The notes under the pieces are model-generated. The model was not told the DNA's origin, searched no databases, and saw nothing but the letters and a program-made list of their open reading frames with translations. DNA of 64,000 nt from DASSUW01 sp963811895. GTDB taxonomy: Bacteria; Actinomycetota; Thermoleophilia; Solirubrobacterales; Solirubrobacteraceae. The stretch is taken from contig CAWETE010000008.1 in NCBI GenBank assembly GCA_963811895.1, positions 124,001 to 188,000 on the forward strand. The letters are read 5' to 3'. The translations under genes and the position numbers were made by a program. This document shows positions 1-10,325 of the stretch, piece after piece. How positions within the stretch are numbered: position 1 is the stretch's first letter; every line of letters begins with the position of its first letter.

Positions 1-192
1 TTCAGCTCACTTCAGGACGCACAGGGCCGCGCCGACCCCGGCGACGCCATCGACCCGATCACCCTCGACGACCTCGTCACGATCCTCGAGAGCGCCGACG
101 GCCGCGGCGAGGGCCTCGCCCTCTGGCACGGCGAGAGCTGGATCGTCGCCGACCCCGGCCCGCTCGCAGAGGAGCTGCAAGAGCGCACGTAG
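1..192 (+). CDS. 3' end of an unidentified gene (partial, runs off the left edge)
   Basis: Only the last 63 codons lie in the window, followed by a TAG stop. The frame is read from base 1 because nearly every third codon position is G or C there. The antisense frame over the same bases (7..198) has much weaker third-position bias. The visible peptide is acidic and ends in a segment containing WHGESWIVADPGPLAEEL. I do not recognise a family. It converges on the frameshifted gene at 195..858, with only 2 bases between the two stops. The call as coding rests on codon bias alone. Confidence 0.5.
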   Translation, partial: FSSLQDAQGRADPGDAIDPITLDDLVTILESADGRGEGLALWHGESWIVADPGPLAEELQERT

Positions 193-194
193 GG

Positions 195-858
195 TCATCC
201 GGTTCCTGACGATCTGAACACAGCGCGCGCCTGCCGCAGGCTCTCGCTGTTGGCGCCGCCCTGGTAGTCGGGCCCGGGCGGCGGCGGCGGCTCTGCGAGC
301 GTCGGCCTGTCGCAGCAGGCGCACTCGTATCGGATGCCGTCGGCGGTCTTGCGACCGGCGAGCCGGCAGATGACGTCCGCGACCCAGTCGTCGGCGCGTC
401 CGAACGGCAGCTCCAGGGCCTCGTACAGCACGCCCGAACAGTGAGCGCCCGCGCCATGCGTCGTCCCGGTCGCCGACCGCGATCACCCAGTCGCCCATGG
501 TCCCTTCGCGCGCCGCGCGGAGCGTGCGCCCGTTCGGCAGATCCAGCGTGCGGTACGAAAGGTCGCTCGGAGCTTCGACCCGTCGCGGCCGGCCCGGGCT
601 GAGGCGGCGCCGGACGACCTCGACCACGGTCGCCTCCGGTGCGCCCGCCTGCGCGAGCGCACGCCGCGCACGCTCCGTGGCGCTCTTCGGATCCGCGTCG
701 TCGGTGAGGATGATCAGCCGGACGCCCCCGTCGTCGGCGCCGCCCGTGGCGACACCGATTCCGCGGTCCGCCACGTGTAGCGCTGTGTCCAGGCGTCGCA
801 CCGCAGACTCCAGCATCGGCGGCAGCCGCAGCTCAACGGCATGGCCATACGCCTCCAC
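195..858 (-). pseudogene. Unidentified gene interrupted by a frameshift near 440
   Basis: A GTG start at 858 opens a frame of about 138 codons with good third-position GC bias (residues such as GVRLIILTDDADP and TMGDWVIAVGDRDDAW). Around 440-450 the coding signal moves to another frame, which continues as HCSGVLYEALELPFG, passes a Cys-rich stretch YECACCDRP, and ends at a TGA at 195-197. Removing one base restores one protein of about 220 residues. I do not recognise the family; the CxCC stretch could bind metal, but that is a guess. It lies next to the RAYT and REP-like repeats, so it may belong to accessory DNA. A base-calling error is an equally good explanation for the break. Confidence 0.45.
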
Positions 859-882
859 ATGTCCATGATCCCCACCCCCACG

Positions 883-965
883 AAAGGGGTCTGTCCCCTT
901 GAGCCCCGGCCACTCAAGGGGTCTGTCCCCGTGAGCGTCGGCGGCTCACGGGGTCAGACCCCTTG
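883..965. repeat. Cluster of REP-like palindromes upstream of the RAYT gene
   Basis: The core AAGGGGTCTGTCCCC occurs at 884 and again at 916, and occurs inverted (as GGGGTCAGACCCCTT) ending near 964. The best structure pairs 915-936 with 944-965: 22-base arms with one mismatch around a 7-base loop GTCGGCG. A second pairing joins CCCCTTGAG (895-903) with CTCAAGGGG (913-921). RAYT proteins are known to recognise and process REP palindromes of this kind near their own gene, and the position directly before the RAYT fits that. Confidence 0.75.
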
Positions 966-992
966 GGGGGCGAGGAGGTCGTGGTGGCGCCT

Positions 993-1544
993 ATGGGGCG
1001 TGTGGCACGGAAACCTCGCGTCGAGCTGGCAGGAGGCGTCCAGCACGTGTTCGCCCGGGGCAACGGCCGTCAGCAGATCTATCTCGACGACGTCGATCGG
1101 CACGTGTACCTGTCCATGCTGGGCCGCGTCGTCACAACGAAGCAGTGGCGCTGTCTCGCCTTCTGCCTGATGGACAACCACGTCCACCTGCTCATCGAGA
1201 CGCCGATCCCGAACCTCGGCGCGGGAATGCAGTCGCTGCACGGCGTCTTCGCACAGCAGTTCAACGCAAGGCACGGTCGGAGCGGCCATCTCTTTCAAGG
1301 CCGCTACGGATCGGTGCTGATGCGCAGTGACGGTCAGGTCTGGACCGCCGCCGCGTACATCGCACGCAATCCAGTCGTCGCCGGTCTGTGCGCGAGACCT
1401 GCCGACTGGCCTTGGAGCAGCCACCGCGCGATCGTCGGTGGAGCGGCGATGCCCTGGCTGGACCACGAGCGGCTCCTGTCCTACTACGACGCGCTGGGCG
1501 GAGAACCGCAGCGGAGGTACGTGGAGGCGGTCGACCAGACGTAG
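993..1544 (+). CDS. REP-associated tyrosine transposase (RAYT, Y1 HUH family)
   Basis: Single-strand DNA transposase-like enzyme of the IS200/IS605-related Y1 family that acts on REP hairpins. The 183-residue protein shows the family start RKPRVELAGGVQHVFARGN, then the HUH metal-binding motif in DNHVHLLIET, then FNARHGRSGHLFQGRYGS, which is typical of RAYTs, and a C-terminal AYIARNPVVAGLCARPADWPW-type segment in which the catalytic region ends. ATG 993 is chosen because it gives the conserved N-terminus. GTG 984 lies closer to a GAGGAGG ribosome site at 972-978 and is a fair alternative. REP-like palindromes lie immediately upstream. A hairpin (about 1566-1585) downstream may end transcription. 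It stands alone, as domesticated RAYTs usually do, with no flanking IS ends visible. Confidence 0.88.
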   Translation: MGRVARKPRVELAGGVQHVFARGNGRQQIYLDDVDRHVYLSMLGRVVTTKQWRCLAFCLMDNHVHLLIETPIPNLGAGMQSLHGVFAQQFNARHGRSGHLFQGRYGSVLMRSDGQVWTAAAYIARNPVVAGLCARPADWPWSSHRAIVGGAAMPWLDHERLLSYYDALGGEPQRRYVEAVDQT

Positions 1545-1644
1545 GCCGGCTTTCAGGATCCTGCGGTGTGGAGGCTCCTCCACGCACCGGGGCTCCGCGC
1601 CGCTGGTAGGTTCGCCACAGCGAGCCTAAGCGGAGGGATCCCGT

Positions 1645-3592
1645 ATGCATGGACGTATCTGGGCCGTCGTGTGCGGCGCACTGATCGGGTTGGTCCTGGC
1701 GGCGCCTGCGAGCGCGCAGTTCTCGCCCGGGGCGCGGACCCTCGGTGAGCCGTACCTGTTCCTGCAGCACATCGGCAACGGCGGCTACGACGCCCAGCAC
1801 TACGACGTCACGATCGACTACGACCCGATCGCGCACTCGATGGTCTCGAGCACCGACATCACGGCGCGCGCCACGCAGGGGCTGTCGGAGTTCTCGCTGG
1901 ACTTCGTCTCGTACTACACGGTCTCGAGCGTCAAGGTCAACGGCGTCGACGCGACCTGGACGCGCGACGACGATCTGCCCAACTACAAGATGAAGCTGGT
2001 CGTCACGCCGGCCACGGGCATCCCCAACGGCTCGACCTTCCACGTCGTGGTCGCCTACAGCGGGACGCCGCAGAACTTCGTCGACTCGGACAGCTCGCTC
2101 GAGGGCTTCATGCGCACGACGCCGGCCATCGCCACGACGGCGTCCCTGGGCTCCTTCAACATGAACGAGCCGAAGGGCGCGATGGGCTGGTTCCCGAACA
2201 ACAACCACCCGCGCGACAAGGCGCTGTTCGACTTCCACCTGACGGCGCCGAGCGGGTACGACGCGATCGGCAACGGCGAGCTCGCGTCGACGGTCGTCAA
2301 CGGCGACAAGACGACCTGGAACTGGCACATGGGCTACCCGATGGCCAGCTATCTCTCGACGTCGACGATCGGGCTCTACGACGACGCCCCGCTGCGCGTA
2401 GGCCCGACCGCGGTCGGCAGGAGCGGCCAGCCGCTCAAGCTCTACGACTTCATCGGGAGCTGCGCTCTCGACCGCCACGAAGAACAGCAACAACACCAAC
2501 CGCGCGCGCCAGGACGCGATCATCAAGTTCATGGCCGACACGATCGGCGCGCCGTACCCGTTCGACTCGCACGGCGTCGTCGCCGCCCGCGCGCCCAACG
2601 GCGGCACGTACGCCCTCGAGGTCCAGACCAAGTCGCACTTCGGCGGCGGCACCATCAACATCGGCACGCTCGCGCACGAGATCGCGCACCAGTGGTTCGG
2701 CGACAGCGTCGGCCCGGCGACCTGGCGCGAGATCTGGTTCAACGAGGGCTGGGCCACGTGGTGGGCGACGTACTGGTCGAACAAGCAGAACAACAGCTCG
2801 AACACGAACGCCTCGCACTTCAATCAGCAGTACGCCCGCACCACCGGGTGGGACCTCCCGCCCGCCAACCTGGGGACCGCCCAGGAGCTGTTCGCCCAGT
2901 TCCCGGTCTACGACCGGCCCGCGGCGATGCTCGAGGGCTACCACCAGATCGTCGGCGACACGGCCTTCTTCGCCTTCCAGAAGGCGCTCGTGACCGAGCA
3001 CGAGCACAGCACCATCACCGGCGACCAGTTCGTCGCGCTCGCCAAGCGCATCGCCGCCGAGAAGGCAGGCTTCGCGGGGTCGAACCTGACCAAGCTCGAC
3101 ACCTACTTCCAGCAGTGGCTGTACGGGACGGTCAAGCCGACGATGAACCCGACGACGTTCTTCCAGAGCACGAGCGTGCCCGGCGACGTGAACGGGACGG
3201 TCCCCGCCACGCTGTCGCTGACGGTCACGCCATCGACCACCCTCGGCACCTTCACGCCGGGCGTCGCCCGCGACTACACGACGACCCTCGGCGCGAACGT
3301 GATCTCGACGGGCGGCGACGCGACGCTGGCGGTCACCGACCCGAGCGCCACCGCTCCCGGCCGGCTCGTCAACGGCGCGTTCGCGCTCGCGCAGCCGCTG
3401 CAGATGCGCGTCGCCCCAGCGGCGTTCGCGCCGATCTCCGGCAGCCCGCTGACGCTGAAGAGCTACACGGGGCCGATCAGCAACGACCCGGTGACGGTCG
3501 ACCTCCAGCAGTCGATCGGCTCGAGCGAGCCGCTGCGCACCGGCACGTACTCGAAGACGCTGACCTTCACCCTTTCGACGACGACCCCATGA
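1645..3592 (+). pseudogene. Secreted M1 family metallopeptidase, frameshifted near 2460
   Basis: Zinc aminopeptidase-like exported enzyme. A GGAGGGA ribosome site precedes ATG 1645, and a signal peptide (about residues 1-25, ending ASAQF) starts the protein. The N-terminal beta domain contains GFMRTTPAIATTASLG and FNMNEPKGAMGWFPNNNHP. After about 2458 the frame changes, and the protein continues as ALSTATKNSNNTNRARQD, then the gluzincin site HEIAHQWFGDS with the distal glutamate in WFNEGWATWW, and a C-terminal region that ends at a TGA at 3590-3592. One extra base near 2461 explains the break. All catalytic residues are present in the second frame, so the gene is either freshly broken or intact with a sequencing error. 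The 3' end overlaps the convergent MFS gene by 26 bases. Confidence 0.82.
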
Positions 3593-4808
3593 CCGCCTGA
3601 TCGGCGTGCGCGATGTCGCCCAGCGCACGCCAGATCAAGGCCAGGATGAGGGCTGAGCCCACGAAGGCGAACCAGAAGGGAGCGGTGAGGCCCCAGTGCT
3701 GGGCGATCGCGCCGCCGATCGCCTGGCCGACGAGGATGCCGCCGAACACGGCGAGGTAGTAGACGCTGCCGATCCGGCCCTGCAGCCGGGTCGGCACCGC
3801 GCGCATCCGCACCGCCGCGGAGAGCGTGCCCCAGACGAAGGCGTACGCGCCGAAGACGAACATGATCGCCCCCGCCACCCACGGGCTGGTCGTGAGGGCG
3901 AGGCCAAGGTGCGTGAAGGTCTCGATCAGCAGGCAGATGCGCATCATGCTGGCAAGGCGGGCGCGACGCTCGAGCCAGTCGTAGGAGAGGGTGCCGAGCA
4001 GCCCGCCCACGGCGACGACCGAGGTCAGCAGGCCGAACCCGACGGCTTCGAGGCCGAGCCGGTCCGACGCGTAGAGCACCAGCACCGACCACGCGGCGCC
4101 CCAAGTGACGTTGAAGGTGAAGATGGTCAGCGTGAGGGTGCGCACCGGCGGGTGGTTCCACGTCCAGCTCAGCCCCTCGCGGACGTCGCGCAGGACGTGG
4201 GGCTCCTGCGCCGGCAGCTCGATCGCCGGCACCCGCATCCGCAGCACGAGCAGGACCCCGAGCGCGACGAGCAGCGCCTGCGCCATGAACGGCCACGCGA
4301 TGCCCGCGGCGAAGAGGCCCGCGCCGACGGCAGGCCCGATCAGCTGGTTCTGGGTCACCACGCCGGCCATGAGCCGCGCGTTGCCGATCCCGAGGTCCTC
4401 CTTGGCGACGACCATCGGCAGCAGCGTCCCGGAGGCCGTGTCGGCGAACACCTCGCCGGTCCCGAGCAGCAGCATCGCGACGAGCACGATCCCGATGCTC
4501 TGCTGGTCGGCGATCAGCGTCACGGTCAGCGCGACGAGGACGGCGGCGCGCAGCAGGTTCGCCACCACGACCATCCCACGGCGGTCGGTGCGGTCGGCCA
4601 GCGTGCCCGCATAGAGCCCGAACAGCAGCCACGGCAGCCGCTGCAGGAACGCCGCCAGCGCGACGAGCGCCGGATCCTGCGTCAGCGAGGCGATCAGCAG
4701 CGGACCGGCCGCCACCTCGATGCCGTCACCGAGGTTGGTCAGCCACGACGAGCCGATCAGCCAGCGGAACGCCGTGCCCATGCGGGCCGGCAGCACGGCC
4801 TCGATCAT
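3567..4808 (-). CDS. MFS transporter (drug-efflux-like, DHA family)
   Basis: A 413-residue inner-membrane protein with about twelve hydrophobic segments, which fits the major facilitator fold. The loop after the second segment has the MFS signature form GTLADRTDRRGMVV. The central loop carries the basic segment before SWTWNHPPVRTLTLT. The family moves small molecules or drugs by proton exchange; the substrate cannot be told from sequence. ATG 4808 is used because the longer frame upstream reads through tRNA-Val. The start lies 15 bases after the tRNA 3' end, so the two may share a transcript. The stop overlaps the convergent metallopeptidase gene. Confidence 0.85.
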   Translation of the reverse strand: MIEAVLPARMGTAFRWLIGSSWLTNLGDGIEVAAGPLLIASLTQDPALVALAAFLQRLPWLLFGLYAGTLADRTDRRGMVVVANLLRAAVLVALTVTLIADQQSIGIVLVAMLLLGTGEVFADTASGTLLPMVVAKEDLGIGNARLMAGVVTQNQLIGPAVGAGLFAAGIAWPFMAQALLVALGVLLVLRMRVPAIELPAQEPHVLRDVREGLSWTWNHPPVRTLTLTIFTFNVTWGAAWSVLVLYASDRLGLEAVGFGLLTSVVAVGGLLGTLSYDWLERRARLASMMRICLLIETFTHLGLALTTSPWVAGAIMFVFGAYAFVWGTLSAAVRMRAVPTRLQGRIGSVYYLAVFGGILVGQAIGGAIAQHWGLTAPFWFAFVGSALILALIWRALGDIAHADQAVMGSSSKG

Positions 4809-4823
4809 GCGAGCAAACGACGA

Positions 4824-4895
4824 TGGGCGCGGCGGGTTTCGAACCTGCGACCTCTCGCGTGTGAAGCGAGCGCTCTCCCACTGAGCTACGCGCCC
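4824..4895 (-). tRNA. tRNA-Val (anticodon CAC)
   Basis: A complete 72-base cloverleaf on the minus strand. The acceptor stem pairs GGGCGCG (4895-4889) with CGCGCCC (4831-4825), with discriminator A at 4824. The D-arm reads GCTCAGTGGGAGAGC, the anticodon stem is CTCGC/GCGAG around the loop TTCACAC, and the T-arm carries GGTTCGAAACC. The anticodon CAC lies at 4863-4861, so it reads GTG codons. CCA is not encoded. Confidence 0.96.
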
Positions 4896-5038
4896 TCGAA
4901 CGTGGCAGTCTATCCGGTGCATCGGGGCCCGCCTGTCAAGCGCGGACTCCGGGAAATAGACGAATGTTCGGGTCGCGACGCTTGCACGCCGCCGCCCGAT
5001 CGCTCAGACTCGGCAGAACGGCGCGGAAAGGCGATTTG

Positions 5039-5350
5039 ATGCGGACCAATTCTTTGGCGATCCTTGCGATGGTGTTCACGCTGGCCCTGGCGGGTCCGGC
5101 CCTGGCGCAGGACAACCCGACCGAGGACGCCTACGGAGGAGTGCTCGGCGAAGAGGTCGCCAACAACGACGACACGGGCGGCAACAACACGCCGCCGCCC
5201 GCGACCGTCCAGGTCGAGCAGGCCGCGGACGACAACGTCGGCTCGCTGCCGTTCACGGGCCTGGAGCTCGGGCTCGTCGTGCTCGCCGGCATCGGCCTCG
5301 TGTCGCTGGGCCTCGTGATGCGGCATCAGACGCGCCGTTCCTCGAGCTAG
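5039..5350 (+). CDS. Small LPxTG-type cell-wall anchored protein
   Basis: A 103-residue exported protein. ATG 5039 follows GGAAAGG and opens a signal peptide (MRTNSLAILAMVFTLALAG, cleavage near ALAQ). A short acidic, Asn/Pro-rich middle follows (residues 24-65). Then comes a sorting signal, LPFTG, with a hydrophobic segment (GLVVLAGIGLVSLGLV) and a basic tail (RHQTRR). Proteins with this ending are cut by a sortase between T and G and fixed to the cell wall. No sortase gene is in the window. Only about 40 residues would remain exposed, so it may be a spacer, an attachment point or a small surface peptide. It stands beside the polysaccharide locus. Confidence 0.78.
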   Translation: MRTNSLAILAMVFTLALAGPALAQDNPTEDAYGGVLGEEVANNDDTGGNNTPPPATVQVEQAADDNVGSLPFTGLELGLVVLAGIGLVSLGLVMRHQTRRSSS

Positions 5351-6273
5351 ACCCCGCTCAGATCACCGAAGGCCTCGCGGATCTCCCGCGGCGGTTCGGC
5401 GTGGAACCTGCGCCGGTGCAGGAGCCGCGTCTTGGCGACGGCGGCGCGATGTCGCAGCGCCTTGAGCGCGCCGGCCACGCGCCGCCGGCCCTCGAGGGCG
5501 GCCAGATCGCGATCGAGCCGGTCGGCGCGTGCCCGCAGCGCCGTCCGCGTCGCGTCGGGCACCGAGTACTCGCTCGCCACGATTCGCAGCAGGTCGCGCT
5601 GGCCGGCGGCCACGCGCGCGAGGTCGAGCGTGATCGAGGTCGGCGGGCGGCGGTAGACCGCGAGCCTGCCGGGCACGCGGACGGCCCGGTGGCCGTGAGC
5701 GCTCAGCCGCAGCCACCACTCCCAGTCGATCGACGCCCGTAGCCGGGCGTCGGGAGGTCCGACGGCGTCGACGGCCGAGCGGCGGAGCGTGACCGCGTTG
5801 TAGATGAAGTTGCGCTCGAGCAGCGCCGCGAACAGCTCGGGGGCCGTGGCGGGTGGCGGGTCGGGCGGCCGCTGGTAGTGCATCGCCGACGCCCGCCGCA
5901 CGTGCCGCGTGCGGTCGTCGAGATACCACGCGTCGGTGTAGGCGAACGACGCCCCCGGGTCGCCGTCGAGCGCCGCGCCCATCGTCTCCAGGTAGCTCGG
6001 CAGCCACAGGTCGTCGGCGTCGAGCAGGCTCACGAGCGGCGCGCTCCCGGCCTCGATGCCCGCCGCGCGCGCGACCGCCGCCCCGCCGTGCGGACGCTCG
6101 AGCAGCCGCACGCGCTCGTCGGCGAACGAGCGCACGACCTCCGCCGTGCCGTCGGTGGACCCGTCGTCGACCACGATCAGCTCGAAGTCGCCGCGCGTCT
6201 GGGCCAGCACGGAGCGGATCGCCGAGCCGACCGTGGCACGCGCGTTGTACGCCGCCGTCACGACCGTGAACAC
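5347..6273 (-). CDS. Family 2 glycosyltransferase
   Basis: A 308-residue GT-A fold transferase, probably adding a sugar during surface polysaccharide assembly. The N-terminus is the nucleotide-binding strand VFTVVTAAYNA followed by FELIVVDDGSTDGTA. The metal-binding acidic motif is SLLDADDLWLP, and a later DWEWWLRLS segment resembles the GT2 catalytic ED/DxD region. GTG 6273 is chosen because homology begins at once there; the longer frame upstream lies inside the preceding glycosyltransferase gene, which it overlaps by 16 bases. It is the last gene of the minus-strand run 10305 to 5347. The basic C-terminal tail (RHRAAVAKTRLLHRRRF) may touch the membrane. Confidence 0.85.
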   Translation of the reverse strand: MFTVVTAAYNARATVGSAIRSVLAQTRGDFELIVVDDGSTDGTAEVVRSFADERVRLLERPHGGAAVARAAGIEAGSAPLVSLLDADDLWLPSYLETMGAALDGDPGASFAYTDAWYLDDRTRHVRRASAMHYQRPPDPPPATAPELFAALLERNFIYNAVTLRRSAVDAVGPPDARLRASIDWEWWLRLSAHGHRAVRVPGRLAVYRRPPTSITLDLARVAAGQRDLLRIVASEYSVPDATRTALRARADRLDRDLAALEGRRRVAGALKALRHRAAVAKTRLLHRRRFHAEPPREIREAFGDLSGV

Positions 6274-7371
6274 CGGCGCTCCAGCAGGTCCATGTAGAGG
6301 GCGCCGAAGCGCTCGGCCACCGCGCCGATCTCGTGCGGTCGCGCCCGCTCGAGCGCCGCGTCGGCGAGGGCGGCGCGCAGCCGTGGGTCGCCGAGCAGGC
6401 GGTCGATCCCGGCGGCCAGCGCAGCCGGGTCGCGCGGCGGGACCAGCACGGCGGCGTCGCCGAGCAGCGCCGGCAGCCCGCCGACCGCCGTGGCCACCAG
6501 CGGCGTCCGCGCCGCCATGCACTCGAGCGCGAACAGCGGCGTGCCCTCGAAGTCCGAGCTGATCACGGCCACGTCGACTGCGGCGAGCACGGATGGCACG
6601 TCATCGCGCACGCCGAGGAAGTGCGTTCGCCCGGCCACGCCCAGCGCGTCCGCCCGGGCTTCCAGCGCCGTCCGCCGCGGCCCGTCGCCGGCGATCACGA
6701 GATGCGCGCCCGCGCGCAGCCGCGCGAACGCGTCCAGCAGCACCTCGTGCGCCTTCTGGGGGCGCAGCTGGGCGACGACGCCGACGAGCGGCACCTCCGC
6801 CGCCAGCCCGAGCTCCGAGCGCAGGTCGCCGGCCGGAGCGCCCCGGGGCACGTACCCGTTGGGCATGACCATGACCTTCTCCGCCGGCACGCGCTCGATC
6901 GCGATCATGCGCTCCCGGTCGGCTTCGGAGACGGCGACGAAAGCGTCGGCGTAGCGGCCGACCAACCGCCGGTCGAGCAGTCGCCGCAGCGGCTGCCCCT
7001 CGTAGTCCCAGGTGTGCTCGTGCGCGACCACCACCGGCACCCGCGCGGCCCGTCCGACCACCGTCGCCCACACGTTGGAGCCGAACATGTGGCCGTGCAG
7101 GACATCGACCCGCTCGCGCCGCAGCAGCCGCGCGAGCCGCGCGAACGGCACGACGTCCGCCGACGAGCGCCGCCCGAGCGCGAACCAGCGCACGCCGCGC
7201 TCGCGCAGCACCTCGTCCCATGGCGGCTCCACGCGCCGCGTCGCGCACACGCGCCGCCGAGAAGCGGTCGCGCGGCAGGTGCTGAGCGAGGTCGACCGCC
7301 ACGCGCTCGGCTCCGCCCGAGCCGGGCCCGAGCAGATCCAGCAGCATGAGGACGCGGACCGGCGGCGTCAC
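6258..7371 (-). pseudogene. Family 4 glycosyltransferase, frameshifted near 7255
   Basis: A GT-B enzyme of the polysaccharide locus, about 370 residues if repaired. GTG 7371 overlaps the TGA of the upstream O-antigen ligase gene (GTGA). It begins VRVLMLLDLLGPGSGGAERV, the donor-side glycine-rich start of GT4 proteins. After RDRFSAA the frame slips by one base and resumes as VCATRRVEPPWDEVLRERGV. The rest is intact: HMFGSNVWATVVGRAARVPV, GVVAQLRPQKAHEVLLDAF, and the EX7E-type nucleotide-sugar motif in SSDFEGTPLFALECMAA. The total length, 1114 bases, equals 371 codons plus one base. A sequencing error or a recent mutation would both fit. Confidence 0.8.
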
Positions 7372-8708
7372 GGGCGGCGCGAGATCGCCAGCAGGGCCGG
7401 GCCGAGGCCGACCAGCAGCCACAGCGTCTTGCTGAGCTGCTCGGAGACGAAGAAGTCGGCGACGAACAGCGCCGCCAGCGCCACCACCACGGCGCGCGCG
7501 CAGCTCTCCATCAGCTCGTCGCCGCGGCGCGCGAACCGGTTCGCCGCCCGCCACGCGGCCAGGGTCCCCGCTCCCAGCAGCCCGAGGTAGAGCAACAGCC
7601 CCGGCACCCCCGTCTCGGCCAGCACGTGCAGGTAGGCGTTGTGGGCGACCTGCGGGCGGTCGAGGATGAAGTCGTCGCGCAGGATGGCTCCCGGCTCGAG
7701 CAGGTAGTGGATCGAGGAGGTCTGGAAGTTGCCCACGCCGACGCCGCGCAGCGGGTTGGCCTCCACCATCCGCCAGCCGACGGTCCAGATGTCCGTGCGG
7801 CCGGTGCCGCTGCCGAACGTCGTGACGCGCTCGCGCGCGTCCTCGGAGGCGCCGAACGCGAAGTAGCCGACCACCGTCAGCCCGACCAGCGTCACGATCG
7901 CCGCCGTGCCGATCCGCTTGCGGCCGCCGACCAGCACGGCCACCACGAGCCCCGCCGCCAGCGCCACCAGGCCGCCACGCGAGAGCGACAGGAAGAGGCC
8001 GGTCAGGCAGATCGTCGCCGCACCGAGACAGAGCAGGCGCAGCAGCGGCGCGCGGCGCAGTCCCAGGAGCAGGCCGACCGCGATGAACAGCGCGGTGACC
8101 ATCAGGCTCGCCAGCTCGTTGGCGGTGCCGACGAGGCCGCTGAGGCGCTCCGGCTCGTCGGGGTTGCGGACGGCGATCGCGTACAGCGCCCAGAACACCG
8201 CGCCCGCGACGTAGACGCCGAGCACCGCGGTCACGTGCTCGCGCCGCTGCACGGCGCTGTAGACGATCGGCAGCAGCATGAGGTTGAGCGCGTAGCGCAG
8301 CACGTCGCCGCGCGCGACATCCGGATCCTCGGACCAGCCGACGCTGAGGAGCATCCACGCCACGAGCAGCCCGGCCATGATCGTCATCACGGGGTGGGCG
8401 GTGAAGAGCTGGCGCTCGCCTGCCCGCCGGACCGCCACGTCGGCCAGCCAGGTCACGGCGAGCAGCGCGCCGAGCGCCTTCGCCAGCGTGAAGTCCGAGG
8501 CGCCGATCGCGGGCGCGCGCTCGGCGAACGCCACCACGATGAACACGCACAGGCCGAGCGTGAGGTCGGCCGCCACCAGCACCGCGAAGACGACCGCGAT
8601 CGCGGCGCCGAGGCCCAGCACCGGGCTCACGCCCGCCAGCAGGCCGAGCATCGCGCACGCGGCCAGCAGCGCGGTGTTGACCGGCCACTGTGCCCGGACC
8701 GCCGTCAT
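7368..8708 (-). CDS. O-antigen ligase/polymerase-like membrane protein (Wzy_C family)
   Basis: A 446-residue multi-pass membrane protein with about eleven hydrophobic segments. Members of this family join lipid-linked oligosaccharides or transfer them to an acceptor at the outer face of the membrane. The signature region lies near residues 300-345: RTDIWTVGWRMVEANPLRGVG followed by the periplasmic loop with DRPQVAHNAYLHVLAETGVPG, where the His and the preceding Arg residues are the usual catalytic elements. It sits between the BY-kinase (7 bases upstream) and a GT4 gene (GTGA overlap downstream), so the three are surely co-transcribed. Whether it acts as polymerase or ligase cannot be told from sequence. 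Confidence 0.85.
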   Translation of the reverse strand: MTAVRAQWPVNTALLAACAMLGLLAGVSPVLGLGAAIAVVFAVLVAADLTLGLCVFIVVAFAERAPAIGASDFTLAKALGALLAVTWLADVAVRRAGERQLFTAHPVMTIMAGLLVAWMLLSVGWSEDPDVARGDVLRYALNLMLLPIVYSAVQRREHVTAVLGVYVAGAVFWALYAIAVRNPDEPERLSGLVGTANELASLMVTALFIAVGLLLGLRRAPLLRLLCLGAATICLTGLFLSLSRGGLVALAAGLVVAVLVGGRKRIGTAAIVTLVGLTVVGYFAFGASEDARERVTTFGSGTGRTDIWTVGWRMVEANPLRGVGVGNFQTSSIHYLLEPGAILRDDFILDRPQVAHNAYLHVLAETGVPGLLLYLGLLGAGTLAAWRAANRFARRGDELMESCARAVVVALAALFVADFFVSEQLSKTLWLLVGLGPALLAISRRP

Positions 8709-8715
8709 CGCCGGC

Positions 8716-10305
<1,590 letters not shown>

Positions 10306-10325
10306 GCTCGGCTACGGTAAGCGTA

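Noticed and set aside
7..198. A minus-strand 63-codon frame with an ATGA overlap to the gene at 195
   Set aside because: Third-position bias and peptide character favour the plus-strand partial gene at 1-192; the overlap is probably chance.
2450..3628. A 392-codon minus-strand frame over the metallopeptidase
   Set aside because: The HExxH peptidase motifs on the plus strand show the true coding strand.
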